Assembly (NCBI RefSeq): GCF_052060035.1
Contig: NZ_JBPOEA010000003.1
Coordinates: forward strand, 62,001-126,000
Direction: 5' to 3'
DNA: 64,000 nt
Origin: Fodinibius sp052060035
Lineage (GTDB): Bacteria; Bacteroidota; Rhodothermia; Balneolales; Balneolaceae
In this document: in pieces, positions 52,634-61,385 of the stretch
How positions within the stretch are numbered: position 1 is the stretch's first letter
Layout: every line of letters begins with the position of its first letter
Notes under the pieces: generated by a model
Databases searched by the model: none
The model's input: the letters and a program-made list of their open reading frames with translations, nothing else
Told to the model about the DNA's origin: nothing
Made by a program: the position numbers and the translations under genes

Positions 52634-53671
52634 ATGAAGTATAATTTATTAGGAAATACCGGTTTACTTGTCTCAGAACTTTGCTTTGGAACTATGACCT
52701 TCGGCGGTGAAGGATATTGGGAAGCTATTGGACAACAAACTCAGGACCAAGCCGATAACCTCCTCAAAAAAGCTATTGACTCTGGTATTAATTTTATTGA
52801 TACCGCCAATATTTACTCCTTTGGTCAATCGGAAGCAATATTGGGAAATAGCATTAAAAACCTGAACCTTAATCGCGAAGAGCTCGTTATTGCTACAAAA
52901 GTAAGAGGGGCAATGGGCGAAGATCCTAACAACCAGGGCCTTTCACGTTACCACATCTTTAACTCCGTAGAAAACAGCTTGGAACGCCTGCAGCTGGATC
53001 ATATAGATATGCTGTATGTGCACGGCGTTGATTCGGTGATGCCTATTCGAGAAATTATGCGGGGACTCAATGATGTTGTTGAAACAGGCAAGGTGCGTTA
53101 TATCGGCGTTTGCAATTGGCCGGCCTGGATGGTGATGAAAGCTCAAAGTATAGCCCGACAAGAGGGATGGCATGAATTTAAAGCCATGCAGTATTTTTAT
53201 TCGCTTTCGGGACGTGATGCCGAGGATGCTTTGATACCGCTAAGCCAATCCGAACAGATGGCATTTCTTCCCTGGAGTCCGCTGGCCGGTGGCTTTCTTG
53301 CCGGAAAATATACGCGTGAGAACCAAAAAGCCGGTGATGGCTCCCGTCGTGATGAGTTTGATTTTCCTCCCATCGATAAAGAGCAGGCTTTTGATATCGT
53401 TGATGTGATGGAAGAGATAGCCGATAATCATGATGCTACGGTGGCTGAGGTTGCCCTTGCCTGGGTTCGTTTACAACAAGGGGTAACCAGTACTATTATA
53501 GGGGCAAAAAATATGAATCAGCTGACCGCTAATATTAAATCGGCAAATATTGCCCTTACGGATGATGAACTGCAAGAACTTGATGAGGTATCTTCAACTC
53601 CATCTCGATACCCATTTTGGATGGTTGATCGTCAGGATTCAAATCGTATCCCAAATACCCTTGAAGAATAG
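52634..53671 (+). CDS. Aldo/keto reductase
   Basis: A 345-residue TIM-barrel NADPH-dependent reductase. The family pattern is visible in order: LGNTGLLVSELCFGTMTFGG, catalytic Asp and Tyr in FIDTANIYSFGQSE, the catalytic lysine in LVIATKVRG, and the catalytic histidine region in DHIDMLYVHGVD. YIGVCNWPAWM follows, and the C-terminal NADPH site is VTSTIIGAKNMNQL. It resembles the YajO/Tas-like and beta-subunit-like group. The substrate is an unknown carbonyl compound. A strong terminator follows 26 bp after the stop. Confidence 0.9.
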   Translation: MKYNLLGNTGLLVSELCFGTMTFGGEGYWEAIGQQTQDQADNLLKKAIDSGINFIDTANIYSFGQSEAILGNSIKNLNLNREELVIATKVRGAMGEDPNNQGLSRYHIFNSVENSLERLQLDHIDMLYVHGVDSVMPIREIMRGLNDVVETGKVRYIGVCNWPAWMVMKAQSIARQEGWHEFKAMQYFYSLSGRDAEDALIPLSQSEQMAFLPWSPLAGGFLAGKYTRENQKAGDGSRRDEFDFPPIDKEQAFDIVDVMEEIADNHDATVAEVALAWVRLQQGVTSTIIGAKNMNQLTANIKSANIALTDDELQELDEVSSTPSRYPFWMVDRQDSNRIPNTLEE

Positions 53672-53697
53672 TTCAGGATAAAACTTAAAAGTACTGC

Positions 53698-53728
53698 AAA
53701 AGCCCGTCTTAACTGACGGGCTTTTTTA
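53698..53728 (+). terminator. Rho-independent terminator of the aldo/keto reductase
   Basis: An eight-base perfect stem AGCCCGTC/GACGGGCT (53701-53708 with 53715-53722), extendable by flanking A-T pairs, with a six-base loop and then a run of T to 53728. It ends the oxidoreductase unit. Confidence 0.9.
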
Positions 53729-54225
53729 TATTTACCTCCTTTCCATAGCAATAAAAGCTAACCACCTATAGAATTTTGTAGTAGGTTAACGTTCAAACCT
53801 TATTATTTGGGAACATTATTTTTAATCTACGTGATGCGTAATCAACCTCAATCATTTTGTCACATCTTGATAATTGGATCTTCAATTGATCTAAAGAACC
53901 CCAAATAGAGACTTGATTGCCAAACCAGTTATTCTAAAAAAAGCTAACGTACTCATCCTATAAATTGAACATCCTCAATTTATTAAAGGGCTAAAAGTTT
54001 TTTTATCCCCATGAAAACCACTATGTTAGCCGTGCCCAAAAGATGGCTATATGCGCCATAAATGGCTTTTTCTGATTTTTAGACTAACAGAATATTTCAA
54101 CTAATCTACTGTAAGTCTACCATCACCTGTTTTTAACATTCCCACCTCTACGGGGCTAGTCAACAAAAAAGTTTAGTATTTCCTACAAATAGAACCTCAC
54201 ACGTATAAACCAATAACAAGAGTAT
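53729..54225. other. Long intergenic region before the Nramp-like gene, no gene seen
   Basis: About 500 bp between the terminator and the ATG at 54226. It contains no open frame of note, no tRNA and no recognisable riboswitch. A manganese yybP-ykoY leader was considered because Nramp genes often carry one, but the conserved core was not found. Short inverted repeats such as TAACC/GGTTA near 53759-53789 are too weak to call. Promoter and operator sites for the transporter probably lie here. Confidence 0.4.
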
Positions 54226-55473
54226 ATGAAAGAATTTTTCGCAAATTTCTTTGACAAATATGGTCTATCATTCATTATGGTAGCCAGTTATTTTGGCTCA
54301 GGATCAATTTTCATCGCCAGTCAAGCCGGCGTAGAATACGGTTATGTTCTCATATGGGCAGTTATTGGAGCTGTATTATTAGGCTTTATGGCACAGGATA
54401 TGAGTGCCCGACTGGGTATCTTTGGAGATACGCTGATGTCATTCATCCGCCAAAAGCTGGGGAAAAAGGGTGCGCTGACCATAGCACTTTTTCTATCTGT
54501 CGGATGTATTGCATGGACCTTAGGCTTAACAGCAGCCGTGGGAAAAAGTTTTGAAATTCTTTCCGGTGGAGCTGTGACCTGGCAACCGCTTGCCATCGTC
54601 ACCGGCATCTGTGCCATATTGGTAGGCATACTCAACTACTCCTATGTTGAGAAAGTAATGACCACCATGATGTTCTTACTGCTGATTCTTTACTTGGTAG
54701 TGGCCGGAGCCAGTCAGCCCTCATTAGTTGATACAATGGCCGGCTTTATTCCATCCATTCCTGATACCGGAGCCATGGTAATGGGAGCTGCCATACTGGG
54801 AACAACAGCCTTATGGCCCAACTTCTTTCTGGAATCCATCTTGGTAAAACAGAAAGGATGGAACTCCCAAAAGCATGTTAAGATGATGCGTACTGACCTC
54901 AGCATTGGCTATACCGTAGGCGGTCTTATTACACTGGCAATTATCATTGTCGCTGCCGCCGTACTTCGTCCAGCAGGATATACTGAACTTTCTTCATTTA
55001 TAGCACCGGGCGAAGCCCTTGAAATTGTACTCGGCCAATGGGCGATGATCGTTTTTCTTGTTGGCGTTATTGCTGCAGCCTTTAATAGTATTGTACCCAT
55101 TATGTGGACCATTCCCTTTATGATTCTTGAGGCACTCGATATCGATCACAAAGAAGGGAGCAGCAAAACATTTAAAATGATTTTTGCGGGGTCTATTGTA
55201 ATTGGTATGTTTTCGCCACTCGTTTCTGAAATTACAGGGCTAAGCGTTGTTGAAATGGTGACGCTATTCCCTGCTTATAATGGCGTCTTCGGACTTCCTA
55301 TCACAGCTACACTACTGTTCTGGGCAGTAAATGACAAAAATTTAATGGGGACTAAAACCAACAACTGGCGATTAAATATTGTCAATATCGTATTAGTACT
55401 CTTTTCAATATATATAGCTATTAATTCGGGTCAGGGAGTGCTTGAAGCTATCTTTGGCGGAATGCTTTCATAA
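54226..55473 (+). CDS. Nramp-fold divalent metal transporter lacking canonical metal ligands
   Basis: A 415-residue inner-membrane transporter with 11 predicted helices. It aligns with Nramp/MntH over its length: SYFGSGSIFIASQAGVEYGY (21-40) takes the place of the TM1 region that normally carries DPGN. Here Asp is replaced by Gly24 and Asn by Ser27. In TM6, GTTALWPNFF (192-201) replaces the GAxxMPHN motif, so the metal-binding Met is also lost. These residues define Mn/Fe selectivity in known Nramps, so the substrate is probably different. Some Nramp-related proteins carry Mg or Al instead; the identity here is open. It is followed by a TauE/SafE gene 14 bp away. Confidence 0.78.
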   Translation: MKEFFANFFDKYGLSFIMVASYFGSGSIFIASQAGVEYGYVLIWAVIGAVLLGFMAQDMSARLGIFGDTLMSFIRQKLGKKGALTIALFLSVGCIAWTLGLTAAVGKSFEILSGGAVTWQPLAIVTGICAILVGILNYSYVEKVMTTMMFLLLILYLVVAGASQPSLVDTMAGFIPSIPDTGAMVMGAAILGTTALWPNFFLESILVKQKGWNSQKHVKMMRTDLSIGYTVGGLITLAIIIVAAAVLRPAGYTELSSFIAPGEALEIVLGQWAMIVFLVGVIAAAFNSIVPIMWTIPFMILEALDIDHKEGSSKTFKMIFAGSIVIGMFSPLVSEITGLSVVEMVTLFPAYNGVFGLPITATLLFWAVNDKNLMGTKTNNWRLNIVNIVLVLFSIYIAINSGQGVLEAIFGGMLS

Positions 55474-55487
55474 CAGTTTTACATTTA

Positions 55488-56312
55488 ATGAGTCTACTCA
55501 CAACATTTTTTATTGGGGGCACCTCTGTTAGCATCACCATACTTGTTTTGCTCATCGTCATTGCCCTCATTGGCGGGATCTGCATTACCACCATTGGACC
55601 CGGCGGCATTTTTGTGACCATTGCCCTTTTTGTCTTACTCCCACTTGAGCCCGGTACCGTAGCAGGCACTGCAAGTGCCATGTTTATTGCAACCGGAATT
55701 TTAGGAAGTCTGGGATATCTCAGATCAGGCCAGTTAAAAGGAAAGGTTGCCTTTAAAGCAGCAATGGTACTCAGCTTGACATCGGTAGCCGGGGCTTATG
55801 CCGGATCAGAAATCAATAAGCTTTTAGATACCGCAAGTTTTGCTGTCATTCTGGGACTTTTTGTCTTTATAACCGGACTCATCATTCTCTATCGTCAATA
55901 CAACGAACTTGCCCCCGATAAACGCTTAGATATAGACAGCCCAAAAGGACTCATTTGGATGGGGACAGTAGGCGTTGCTGTAGGATTGCCCGGTGGATTG
56001 TTAGGTGTAGGCGGTCCTGTGTTAGCCGTACCTTTGCTTGTAGTTTTAGGAGCTCCCATGCTTCTTTCAGTTGCCTTAGCGCAGGTACAATCCATTTTTA
56101 TTTCCGGGATGGCCACCGTAGGATATACGCTGCAGGGAGCCATAGACTGGACATTAGCCGGAATTTTGGTCGTTCCACTGTTAATCGGCACGGCTGCAGG
56201 CTGGTATATTGCTCAACGCATCCAAGTTAAAAGACTTAAAGTTGCTTTAGCACTTGTGTTGGTAGCGTTGGGTATTTACCTAATTAGCGGCGGTGCAACG
56301 CCCGGAGGCTAA
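55488..56312 (+). CDS. TauE/SafE family membrane transporter
   Basis: A 274-residue membrane protein with about seven to eight helices and two Gly-rich repeated motifs: ALIGGICITTIGPGGIFVTIAL (25-46) and the later VAVGLPGGLLGVGGPVLAVPLLV, the typical duplicated TauE/SafE signature. Members export sulfite, sulfoacetate or related anions, and many have no assigned substrate. The gene follows the Nramp-like gene by 14 bp, so they are cotranscribed. The pairing may mean coupled movement of metal and counter-ion, but this is speculative. It converges on deoA with 6 bp between stops. Confidence 0.87.
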   Translation: MSLLTTFFIGGTSVSITILVLLIVIALIGGICITTIGPGGIFVTIALFVLLPLEPGTVAGTASAMFIATGILGSLGYLRSGQLKGKVAFKAAMVLSLTSVAGAYAGSEINKLLDTASFAVILGLFVFITGLIILYRQYNELAPDKRLDIDSPKGLIWMGTVGVAVGLPGGLLGVGGPVLAVPLLVVLGAPMLLSVALAQVQSIFISGMATVGYTLQGAIDWTLAGILVVPLLIGTAAGWYIAQRIQVKRLKVALALVLVALGIYLISGGATPGG

Positions 56313-56318
56313 TTCTTA

Positions 56319-57665
56319 TTAATCTCCTGTGGGATGAATGCCCTCACGGTCTACGCGACGCGTTATCATCTTAATGCTTTCAGGCTGTTCATTCTTGATT
56401 GTAAAAGCATCCGCCAAATAATTTTTTGAGGGTTCAATCAAGTTCTCATCATTCATGTAGCCGGTTACGATCGGCTGACCTTTTTCAACCTTTGATCCAA
56501 TTTTGTGATGTAACTCAATTCCCGCTACCGGATCAATATCATCATCCTTCTTCTTCCGTCCGGCTCCCAACTCTAACGATGCCATCCCGATACCATAGGC
56601 ATCGATTTCGGTAATATAACCCGATTGAGGAGCTTTATACTCAAACGAATATTCAGCGTGATCATACGCTGAAAAATCTTTCAACACGCTTGCATCGCCG
56701 CCCTGTTCTTCGGTAAGCTCCAGCCATTTATCAAAAGCCTGGCCATTTCCTACTGCTTTATGGCTCATCTGAATGCCCTCTTCTACCGTTTTGGCCATAC
56801 CGCCCAGCATAATCATTGTACCGGCCAGCATATGGGTGACCTCCATTACGTCATCGGGACCATCCCCTTGCAAGCTCTCCATCGATTCTTCGACTTCAAG
56901 CCAGTTGCCAACCTTATACCCCAAAGGCTGATTCATATTGGTCAGGTAGGCCACCGTTTCTATTCCAAAATCTTCTCCTATCGCAACCAAAGTTTCGGCA
57001 AGCTTCTGAGCATCTTCATGCGTTTTCATAAAAGCTCCGGAACCAAACTTTACATCCAGAACCAAAGCATCAATACCTTCGGCTAATTTCTTACTCATGA
57101 TACTTCCTGCTATTAACGGGATAGATTCTACCGTGGCCGTTACATCACGCAGGGCATACAATCGCTTATCGGCCGGAGCTACTTCTTCGGTCTGTCCCGC
57201 CATCACCATGCCACACTTGGCTAAAATCTCTTGATATCGCTCCAGCGTCATATCTACATTAAAGCCCGGTATGGATTCCATTTTATCGAGCGTACCTCCG
57301 GTGTGTCCTAATCCGCGACCGGAGATCATTGGTACCGGAACATCGTAGCTGGCAACAATAGGAGCCAAAATAAGTGAAAGCTTATCTCCCACGCCCCCTG
57401 TTGAATGTTTATCCACTTTTGTACCAGCGATATCACTTAAATCAAGTACACGCCCCGAATGCAGCATAGAATGAGTCAAAGCCGAAGCTTCATCCTCATC
57501 CATACCATTTAAAAAAGAAGCCATTAAAAAGGCACTCATTTGATAATCAGGAACTTCATCTTTTGTATATTCATCAATTAGATACGAAATTTCATCTCTG
57601 GTCAGTGGATTTCCATCTCTTTTTTTACGAATTAAGGAAACAATATTATACCCTTTAGTACTCAT
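56319..57665 (-). CDS. deoA: Thymidine/pyrimidine-nucleoside phosphorylase
   Basis: A 448-residue nucleoside phosphorylase that cleaves thymidine (or uridine) with phosphate to the base and deoxyribose-1-phosphate. The N-terminal helical domain is followed by the signature KVDKHSTGGVGDKLSLILAP (about 81-100), then ISGRGLGHTGGTLDKMESIPGF. The C-terminal alpha/beta domain follows. Length matches DeoA (440) and Pdp. The two cannot be separated with certainty without alignment, so the symbol is provisional. It is divergent from pdxB by 42 bp, so their promoters must overlap or be very short. No other deo genes are adjacent. Confidence 0.9.
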   Translation of the reverse strand: MSTKGYNIVSLIRKKRDGNPLTRDEISYLIDEYTKDEVPDYQMSAFLMASFLNGMDEDEASALTHSMLHSGRVLDLSDIAGTKVDKHSTGGVGDKLSLILAPIVASYDVPVPMISGRGLGHTGGTLDKMESIPGFNVDMTLERYQEILAKCGMVMAGQTEEVAPADKRLYALRDVTATVESIPLIAGSIMSKKLAEGIDALVLDVKFGSGAFMKTHEDAQKLAETLVAIGEDFGIETVAYLTNMNQPLGYKVGNWLEVEESMESLQGDGPDDVMEVTHMLAGTMIMLGGMAKTVEEGIQMSHKAVGNGQAFDKWLELTEEQGGDASVLKDFSAYDHAEYSFEYKAPQSGYITEIDAYGIGMASLELGAGRKKKDDDIDPVAGIELHHKIGSKVEKGQPIVTGYMNDENLIEPSKNYLADAFTIKNEQPESIKMITRRVDREGIHPTGD

Positions 57666-57707
57666 AAAAGAATGCTGTTAAATTAATTTCTTTAGATCAA
57701 ATCTCTG

Positions 57708-58835
57708 ATGATCAACGTTTTAGCCGATCAATATCTATATAAAATACACTCTTATCTACCTGAAAGTGTAAACTTACAACTTTTTGACCCTGCTCAAGGT
57801 TTTCCCCCCAAGGTTGAACAAGCAGATGCCATGCTTATTCGCACGGTGATCCCCATAAACAAACAGACGCTGCCAAATATTCCAAACCAATTAACATTTA
57901 TCGGAACCGGATCTTCAGGAACTGACCATGTGGATTTACAATATCTTGCTGACCAGAGTATCCACTTTGCAGATGCCGCAGGCTGCAATGCCCGATCGGT
58001 CGCAGAATATGTTGCCACAGGACTCCTGTGTTGGTCAGAAAAACGGAACCAGGATTTATCAGACCTTTCGGTCGGCATTATTGGCGTTGGGCATGCGGGC
58101 ACACATGTGGTCAATATCCTAAAAAAAATGGGATTACAAATAGTGCACTACGACCCGCCCCGTGAACAACGCGAAGCTGACTTTACCTCAGCCACACTGG
58201 ATGAAGTACTGGCTTGTGATATTTTGTCCTTTCATACTCCACTCACCAAAAAAGGACCTCATCCTACCTTTCACTGGTTAGATAAGACAAAGCTGGCAGA
58301 TACTACTTTTAACTTGATTATAAATGCAGCTCGCGGGGGCGTAGTGGATGAGAGTGCATTACTTAACGCCATGAAACAGGGCAAAATACGAGATATTATT
58401 ATTGATGTCTGGGAGAATGAACCTGACATAAATCTACGCACTGCACAACAAACATTTATAAAAACGCCCCATATCGCCGGTTATTCGGTGCAGTCCAAGC
58501 AAAATGCTTCAAAATTTATTGCCGATGCATTAATTGATCATTTTAATTTAAAACGCCCTCACTCAACAAATGAACCTACAAAAAAAGTTTTTGAAAAAGA
58601 TGTGAATGAATTTGAATCACTAAGTTCACTGCTGGAGGAGCTTCATCCTATTGAAGAATATGAAAAGCGATTATCCCATATTTTAAAAGAGAACCCAGAC
58701 AACCGGGGAGAGTTTTTCAACAAGTTACGGGCAGAATTTCCATTGCGACAGCAGTTTACGCATATAAAACTACCTGCCTCGTATTTTAAACGTTACCCTA
58801 TTCTTAGGGTACTGGGATTTTCCGAAATTAATTAA
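57708..58835 (+). CDS. pdxB: Erythronate-4-phosphate dehydrogenase
   Basis: A 375-residue D-2-hydroxyacid dehydrogenase-type enzyme in the DXP-independent-of-PLP-synthase (PdxA/PdxJ) branch of pyridoxal phosphate synthesis, oxidising 4-phosphoerythronate. INVLADQYLYKIHSYLP is the N-terminus. The NAD site is VGIIGVGHAGTHVVNIL (about 122-138). The catalytic Arg is in INAARGGVVDESALL, the Glu region is DVWENEPDIN, and the His is in TPHIAGYS. The last 80 residues hold the PdxB-type dimerisation domain, which distinguishes it from other family members. It converges with tatD, overlapping by 8 bp. Confidence 0.9.
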   Translation: MINVLADQYLYKIHSYLPESVNLQLFDPAQGFPPKVEQADAMLIRTVIPINKQTLPNIPNQLTFIGTGSSGTDHVDLQYLADQSIHFADAAGCNARSVAEYVATGLLCWSEKRNQDLSDLSVGIIGVGHAGTHVVNILKKMGLQIVHYDPPREQREADFTSATLDEVLACDILSFHTPLTKKGPHPTFHWLDKTKLADTTFNLIINAARGGVVDESALLNAMKQGKIRDIIIDVWENEPDINLRTAQQTFIKTPHIAGYSVQSKQNASKFIADALIDHFNLKRPHSTNEPTKKVFEKDVNEFESLSSLLEELHPIEEYEKRLSHILKENPDNRGEFFNKLRAEFPLRQQFTHIKLPASYFKRYPILRVLGFSEIN

Positions 58836-59589
58836 CCCCAAAAAGCTGAAGGGCATTTTCATCAGTGACGGACTCTACTTTTTGGAGTGACATATCCATC
58901 ACTTCGGCCAAACGCTCTGCGGTATATGTAACGAAGGCCGGCTCGTTTCGCTTTCCCCGCTTGGGATGTGGTGCAAGGTACGGAGCGTCGGTTTCAAGTA
59001 TCATGTGCTCAATGGGCAGCTGGGCTACCGCCTGATCAACATTGGCATTGCGAAAGGTGAAAATGCCACCGATTCCCAGTTCCAATCCTAAATCCAATGC
59101 CCGTTTTCCTTCTTCTACGCTACCGGTAAAAGAATGCCAAACTCCGGACAGACGTCCATCTTGTTCTTGCTCAATAACATCCAGCAGATCAGTAGTACTA
59201 TCACGATTATGCAGAACTATCGGCTTCTGCACGGCTTTTGCCACGCGGCAATGCATCCGAAGACTTTCTTGTTGCTCGGTTTTATAATCTTCACTCCAAT
59301 AATAATCCAACCCAGTTTCACCCACCGCAACAAAATCATCTCGGCTGCAAAGTTCTAACAACGTATCTTTGTTGGTGCCCTTGCCTTCATTAATACTGGT
59401 GGGATGAATACCCGCCATTTTATGAAAAGCGATATCTGGATATTCAAACTGATCCATTTTCGGCAGTGAGTTGAGATCGATGGCGGGCAGAAAAATATGT
59501 GATACACCAGCTTCACTCGCTCGTTTTAAAACCGCATCAATATCATTTTCAAACTGATCGAGATAGAGGTGACAATGCGTATCAATCAC
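58828..59589 (-). CDS. tatD: TatD-family metal-dependent DNase/hydrolase
   Basis: A 253-residue TIM-barrel metal hydrolase. The first metal site is IDTHCHLYLDQF, and AVGETGLDYYW is the family mark. Histidines lie in IVLHNRDS and GVWHSFTGS. The final ligand is in LETDAPYLAPHPKRGKRNEP. TatD homologues act as 3'-5' DNases in repair or as quality-control nucleases. The start codon is GTG 59587-59589, overlapping the preceding kinase stop as GTGA. It is cotranscribed with the BadF-like gene upstream. Confidence 0.9.
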   Translation of the reverse strand: MIDTHCHLYLDQFENDIDAVLKRASEAGVSHIFLPAIDLNSLPKMDQFEYPDIAFHKMAGIHPTSINEGKGTNKDTLLELCSRDDFVAVGETGLDYYWSEDYKTEQQESLRMHCRVAKAVQKPIVLHNRDSTTDLLDVIEQEQDGRLSGVWHSFTGSVEEGKRALDLGLELGIGGIFTFRNANVDQAVAQLPIEHMILETDAPYLAPHPKRGKRNEPAFVTYTAERLAEVMDMSLQKVESVTDENALQLFGVN

Positions 59590-60440
59590 GATTGTTGAAG
59601 GGCTGAATCAGTGTGGAAAGTGACAAGTCGTTCCATGGGATTTTTCACAAAAAGTCCCGGTTTGAGATTGTACTTAGCCAGAATCTCTTTTATCAGATCC
59701 TGATGAGCAAAAGCCACAGAGCCAATAAAACGTACTTCGTAATCGGTTGCATTGGTGTAATTCAATAAGATACGTGAGATAAAGCTTTCAAATCCCTCGT
59801 ATAGTATTTCTTTCACAAAAGGATGATCAGCATGTTCACCTAAAAAAGCACCATATGAAGCTATGAATCTACTTTTTTGGTCTCCGTCATACAATCCTTT
59901 TGTAATATGATCGAGCGACATATTATAATTTTGCTCAAGGTCTTGCTTTAGATCATCGGGGATTTCAAAACGGAAATATTTATTAATCAGCTTCTTGCCG
60001 AAATATCCGGCACTCCCCTCATCCCCCAAGATAAATGCCAGTGAAGGAATATGTTCAACAACCTTTTCACCGTCGTATAAACACGAATTGGAACCGGTTC
60101 CAAGAATGCAAGCAATACCGGGCTCATTCCAGAAACAAGCGCGTGCGGCTCCGAACAAATCGTGGTAAACATGATTTTCAGCATCAATAAAACAAGACTC
60201 AAGCGCCTCTAAAACTAATTGGTCTTTTCCTTCACTGTCGCAGCCTGCACCATAAAAGAAAACCTTCTGAATGGGCTCACTGAGCTTGGGTAACAAGTCT
60301 TGATTAATAACTTTTTTGATACTATCGGTAGAATGGTAGTAGGGATTTAATCCCTCGGTAAAAAAAGTTTGGGTATTTTCATTTACCAGACACCATTCGG
60401 TTTTAGTAGCCCCACTATCAGCAATTAGAATACTCATCAT
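59586..60440 (-). CDS. BadF/BadG/BcrA/BcrD-type ATPase, probable N-acetylglucosamine kinase
   Basis: A 284-residue ASKHA-fold kinase. LIADSGATKTEWCLVNE (the first phosphate-binding loop) is at the start, and GLNPYYHSTDSI follows. The second phosphate loop is ACILGTGSNSCLYDGEKV. IPSLAFILGDEGSAGYFGKKLIN is the family-typical adenosine/sugar segment. Members of this subgroup in Bacteroidota are usually annotated as N-acetylglucosamine kinase, acting in cell-wall recycling. The start is at one of two adjacent ATGs (60440 or 60437). The start of tatD overlaps its stop (GTGA), so the two are coupled. Confidence 0.8.
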   Translation of the reverse strand: MMSILIADSGATKTEWCLVNENTQTFFTEGLNPYYHSTDSIKKVINQDLLPKLSEPIQKVFFYGAGCDSEGKDQLVLEALESCFIDAENHVYHDLFGAARACFWNEPGIACILGTGSNSCLYDGEKVVEHIPSLAFILGDEGSAGYFGKKLINKYFRFEIPDDLKQDLEQNYNMSLDHITKGLYDGDQKSRFIASYGAFLGEHADHPFVKEILYEGFESFISRILLNYTNATDYEVRFIGSVAFAHQDLIKEILAKYNLKPGLFVKNPMERLVTFHTDSALQQS

Positions 60441-60576
60441 CAAATTTCTTTTATTAATTTCGCGCTAAATCTAAGCAATTTAACCTTCATACAACAACTC
60501 TGATCCAAGATAGAGACTAACGCAAATTCTACCTATTATTAGCTGCGGTCTAAATGTATAAAAATACTTTTTCGGG

Positions 60577-61359
60577 ATGAAACTTACCTATAGCAACTAT
60601 CTTAAAATTGATGAACTTCTGGAACTGCAGCAGCTACAATCTGATCCGGAAGAACATGATGAGATGCTTTTTATAATTATCCACCAAACCTATGAGCTCT
60701 GGTTTAAGCAAATTCTACACGAAATGGAAAAGCTTCGTGAGGATCTAAAAGCCGGAAAAACCTGGGCAGCTGTTAAAACAATGAAACGTGTTTTAACCAT
60801 TCTAAAAACGATGGTTGCCCAAATTGATATCCTGGAAACGATGACTCCACTGGAGTTTGAGAGCTTCCGTGGATTTTTGGATGAGGCCAGCGGATTCCAA
60901 TCAGTGCAATTTCGTGAGGTTGAAATTATATGTGGACATCGATCCGAGCATATTCTTAAAGTTCACGAAAATCAGCCGCAATATGTTGATCGCATGAAAG
61001 AACGAATGGCTGAATCTACGCTTTGGGAGTGTTTTTGTGAATTTCTCCAGACAAAAGGATACAAAGTCAAAATGCCGGAGCGGAAACACAACAATGGGTT
61101 GCTCCATGATCCATCGGAAAAAAACCAAGAAATTTTACTCGATATCATGAACAACGATCAAGAAACGGCTATGCTCTGCGAGTTGTTTGTGGACTTTGAT
61201 GAGGGTATGCAGGAATGGCGCTATCGCCACGTAAAAATGGTGGAACGAACGATTGGCAATAAAATGGGTACCGGTGGATCGAGTGGCGTTGATTATCTTC
61301 GCAAAACGCTGCACCAGCGAATCTTCCCGGATCTGTGGGAAATACGATCAGACATATAA
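60577..61359 (+). CDS. kynA: Tryptophan 2,3-dioxygenase
   Basis: A 260-residue heme enzyme that opens the indole ring of L-tryptophan to N-formylkynurenine, the first step of the kynurenine pathway. LTYSNYLKIDELLELQQL is the start. The active-site His36 is in FIIIHQTYELWFKQILHEM. TPLEFESFRGFLDEASGFQS is conserved. The heme-ligand His is in EWRYRHVKMVERTIGNKMGTGGSSGV. Length matches bacterial TDO. It is followed 26 bp later by a kynureninase-like gene on the same strand. The upstream region has no strong promoter match. Confidence 0.94.
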   Translation: MKLTYSNYLKIDELLELQQLQSDPEEHDEMLFIIIHQTYELWFKQILHEMEKLREDLKAGKTWAAVKTMKRVLTILKTMVAQIDILETMTPLEFESFRGFLDEASGFQSVQFREVEIICGHRSEHILKVHENQPQYVDRMKERMAESTLWECFCEFLQTKGYKVKMPERKHNNGLLHDPSEKNQEILLDIMNNDQETAMLCELFVDFDEGMQEWRYRHVKMVERTIGNKMGTGGSSGVDYLRKTLHQRIFPDLWEIRSDI

Positions 61360-61385
61360 CCGAATAGCACATATATTTTGCTTCC

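Noticed and set aside
53729..54225. Manganese (yybP-ykoY) riboswitch before the Nramp-like gene
   Set aside because: A CTACGGGG-like segment near 54152 was noticed, but the conserved paired core could not be found.
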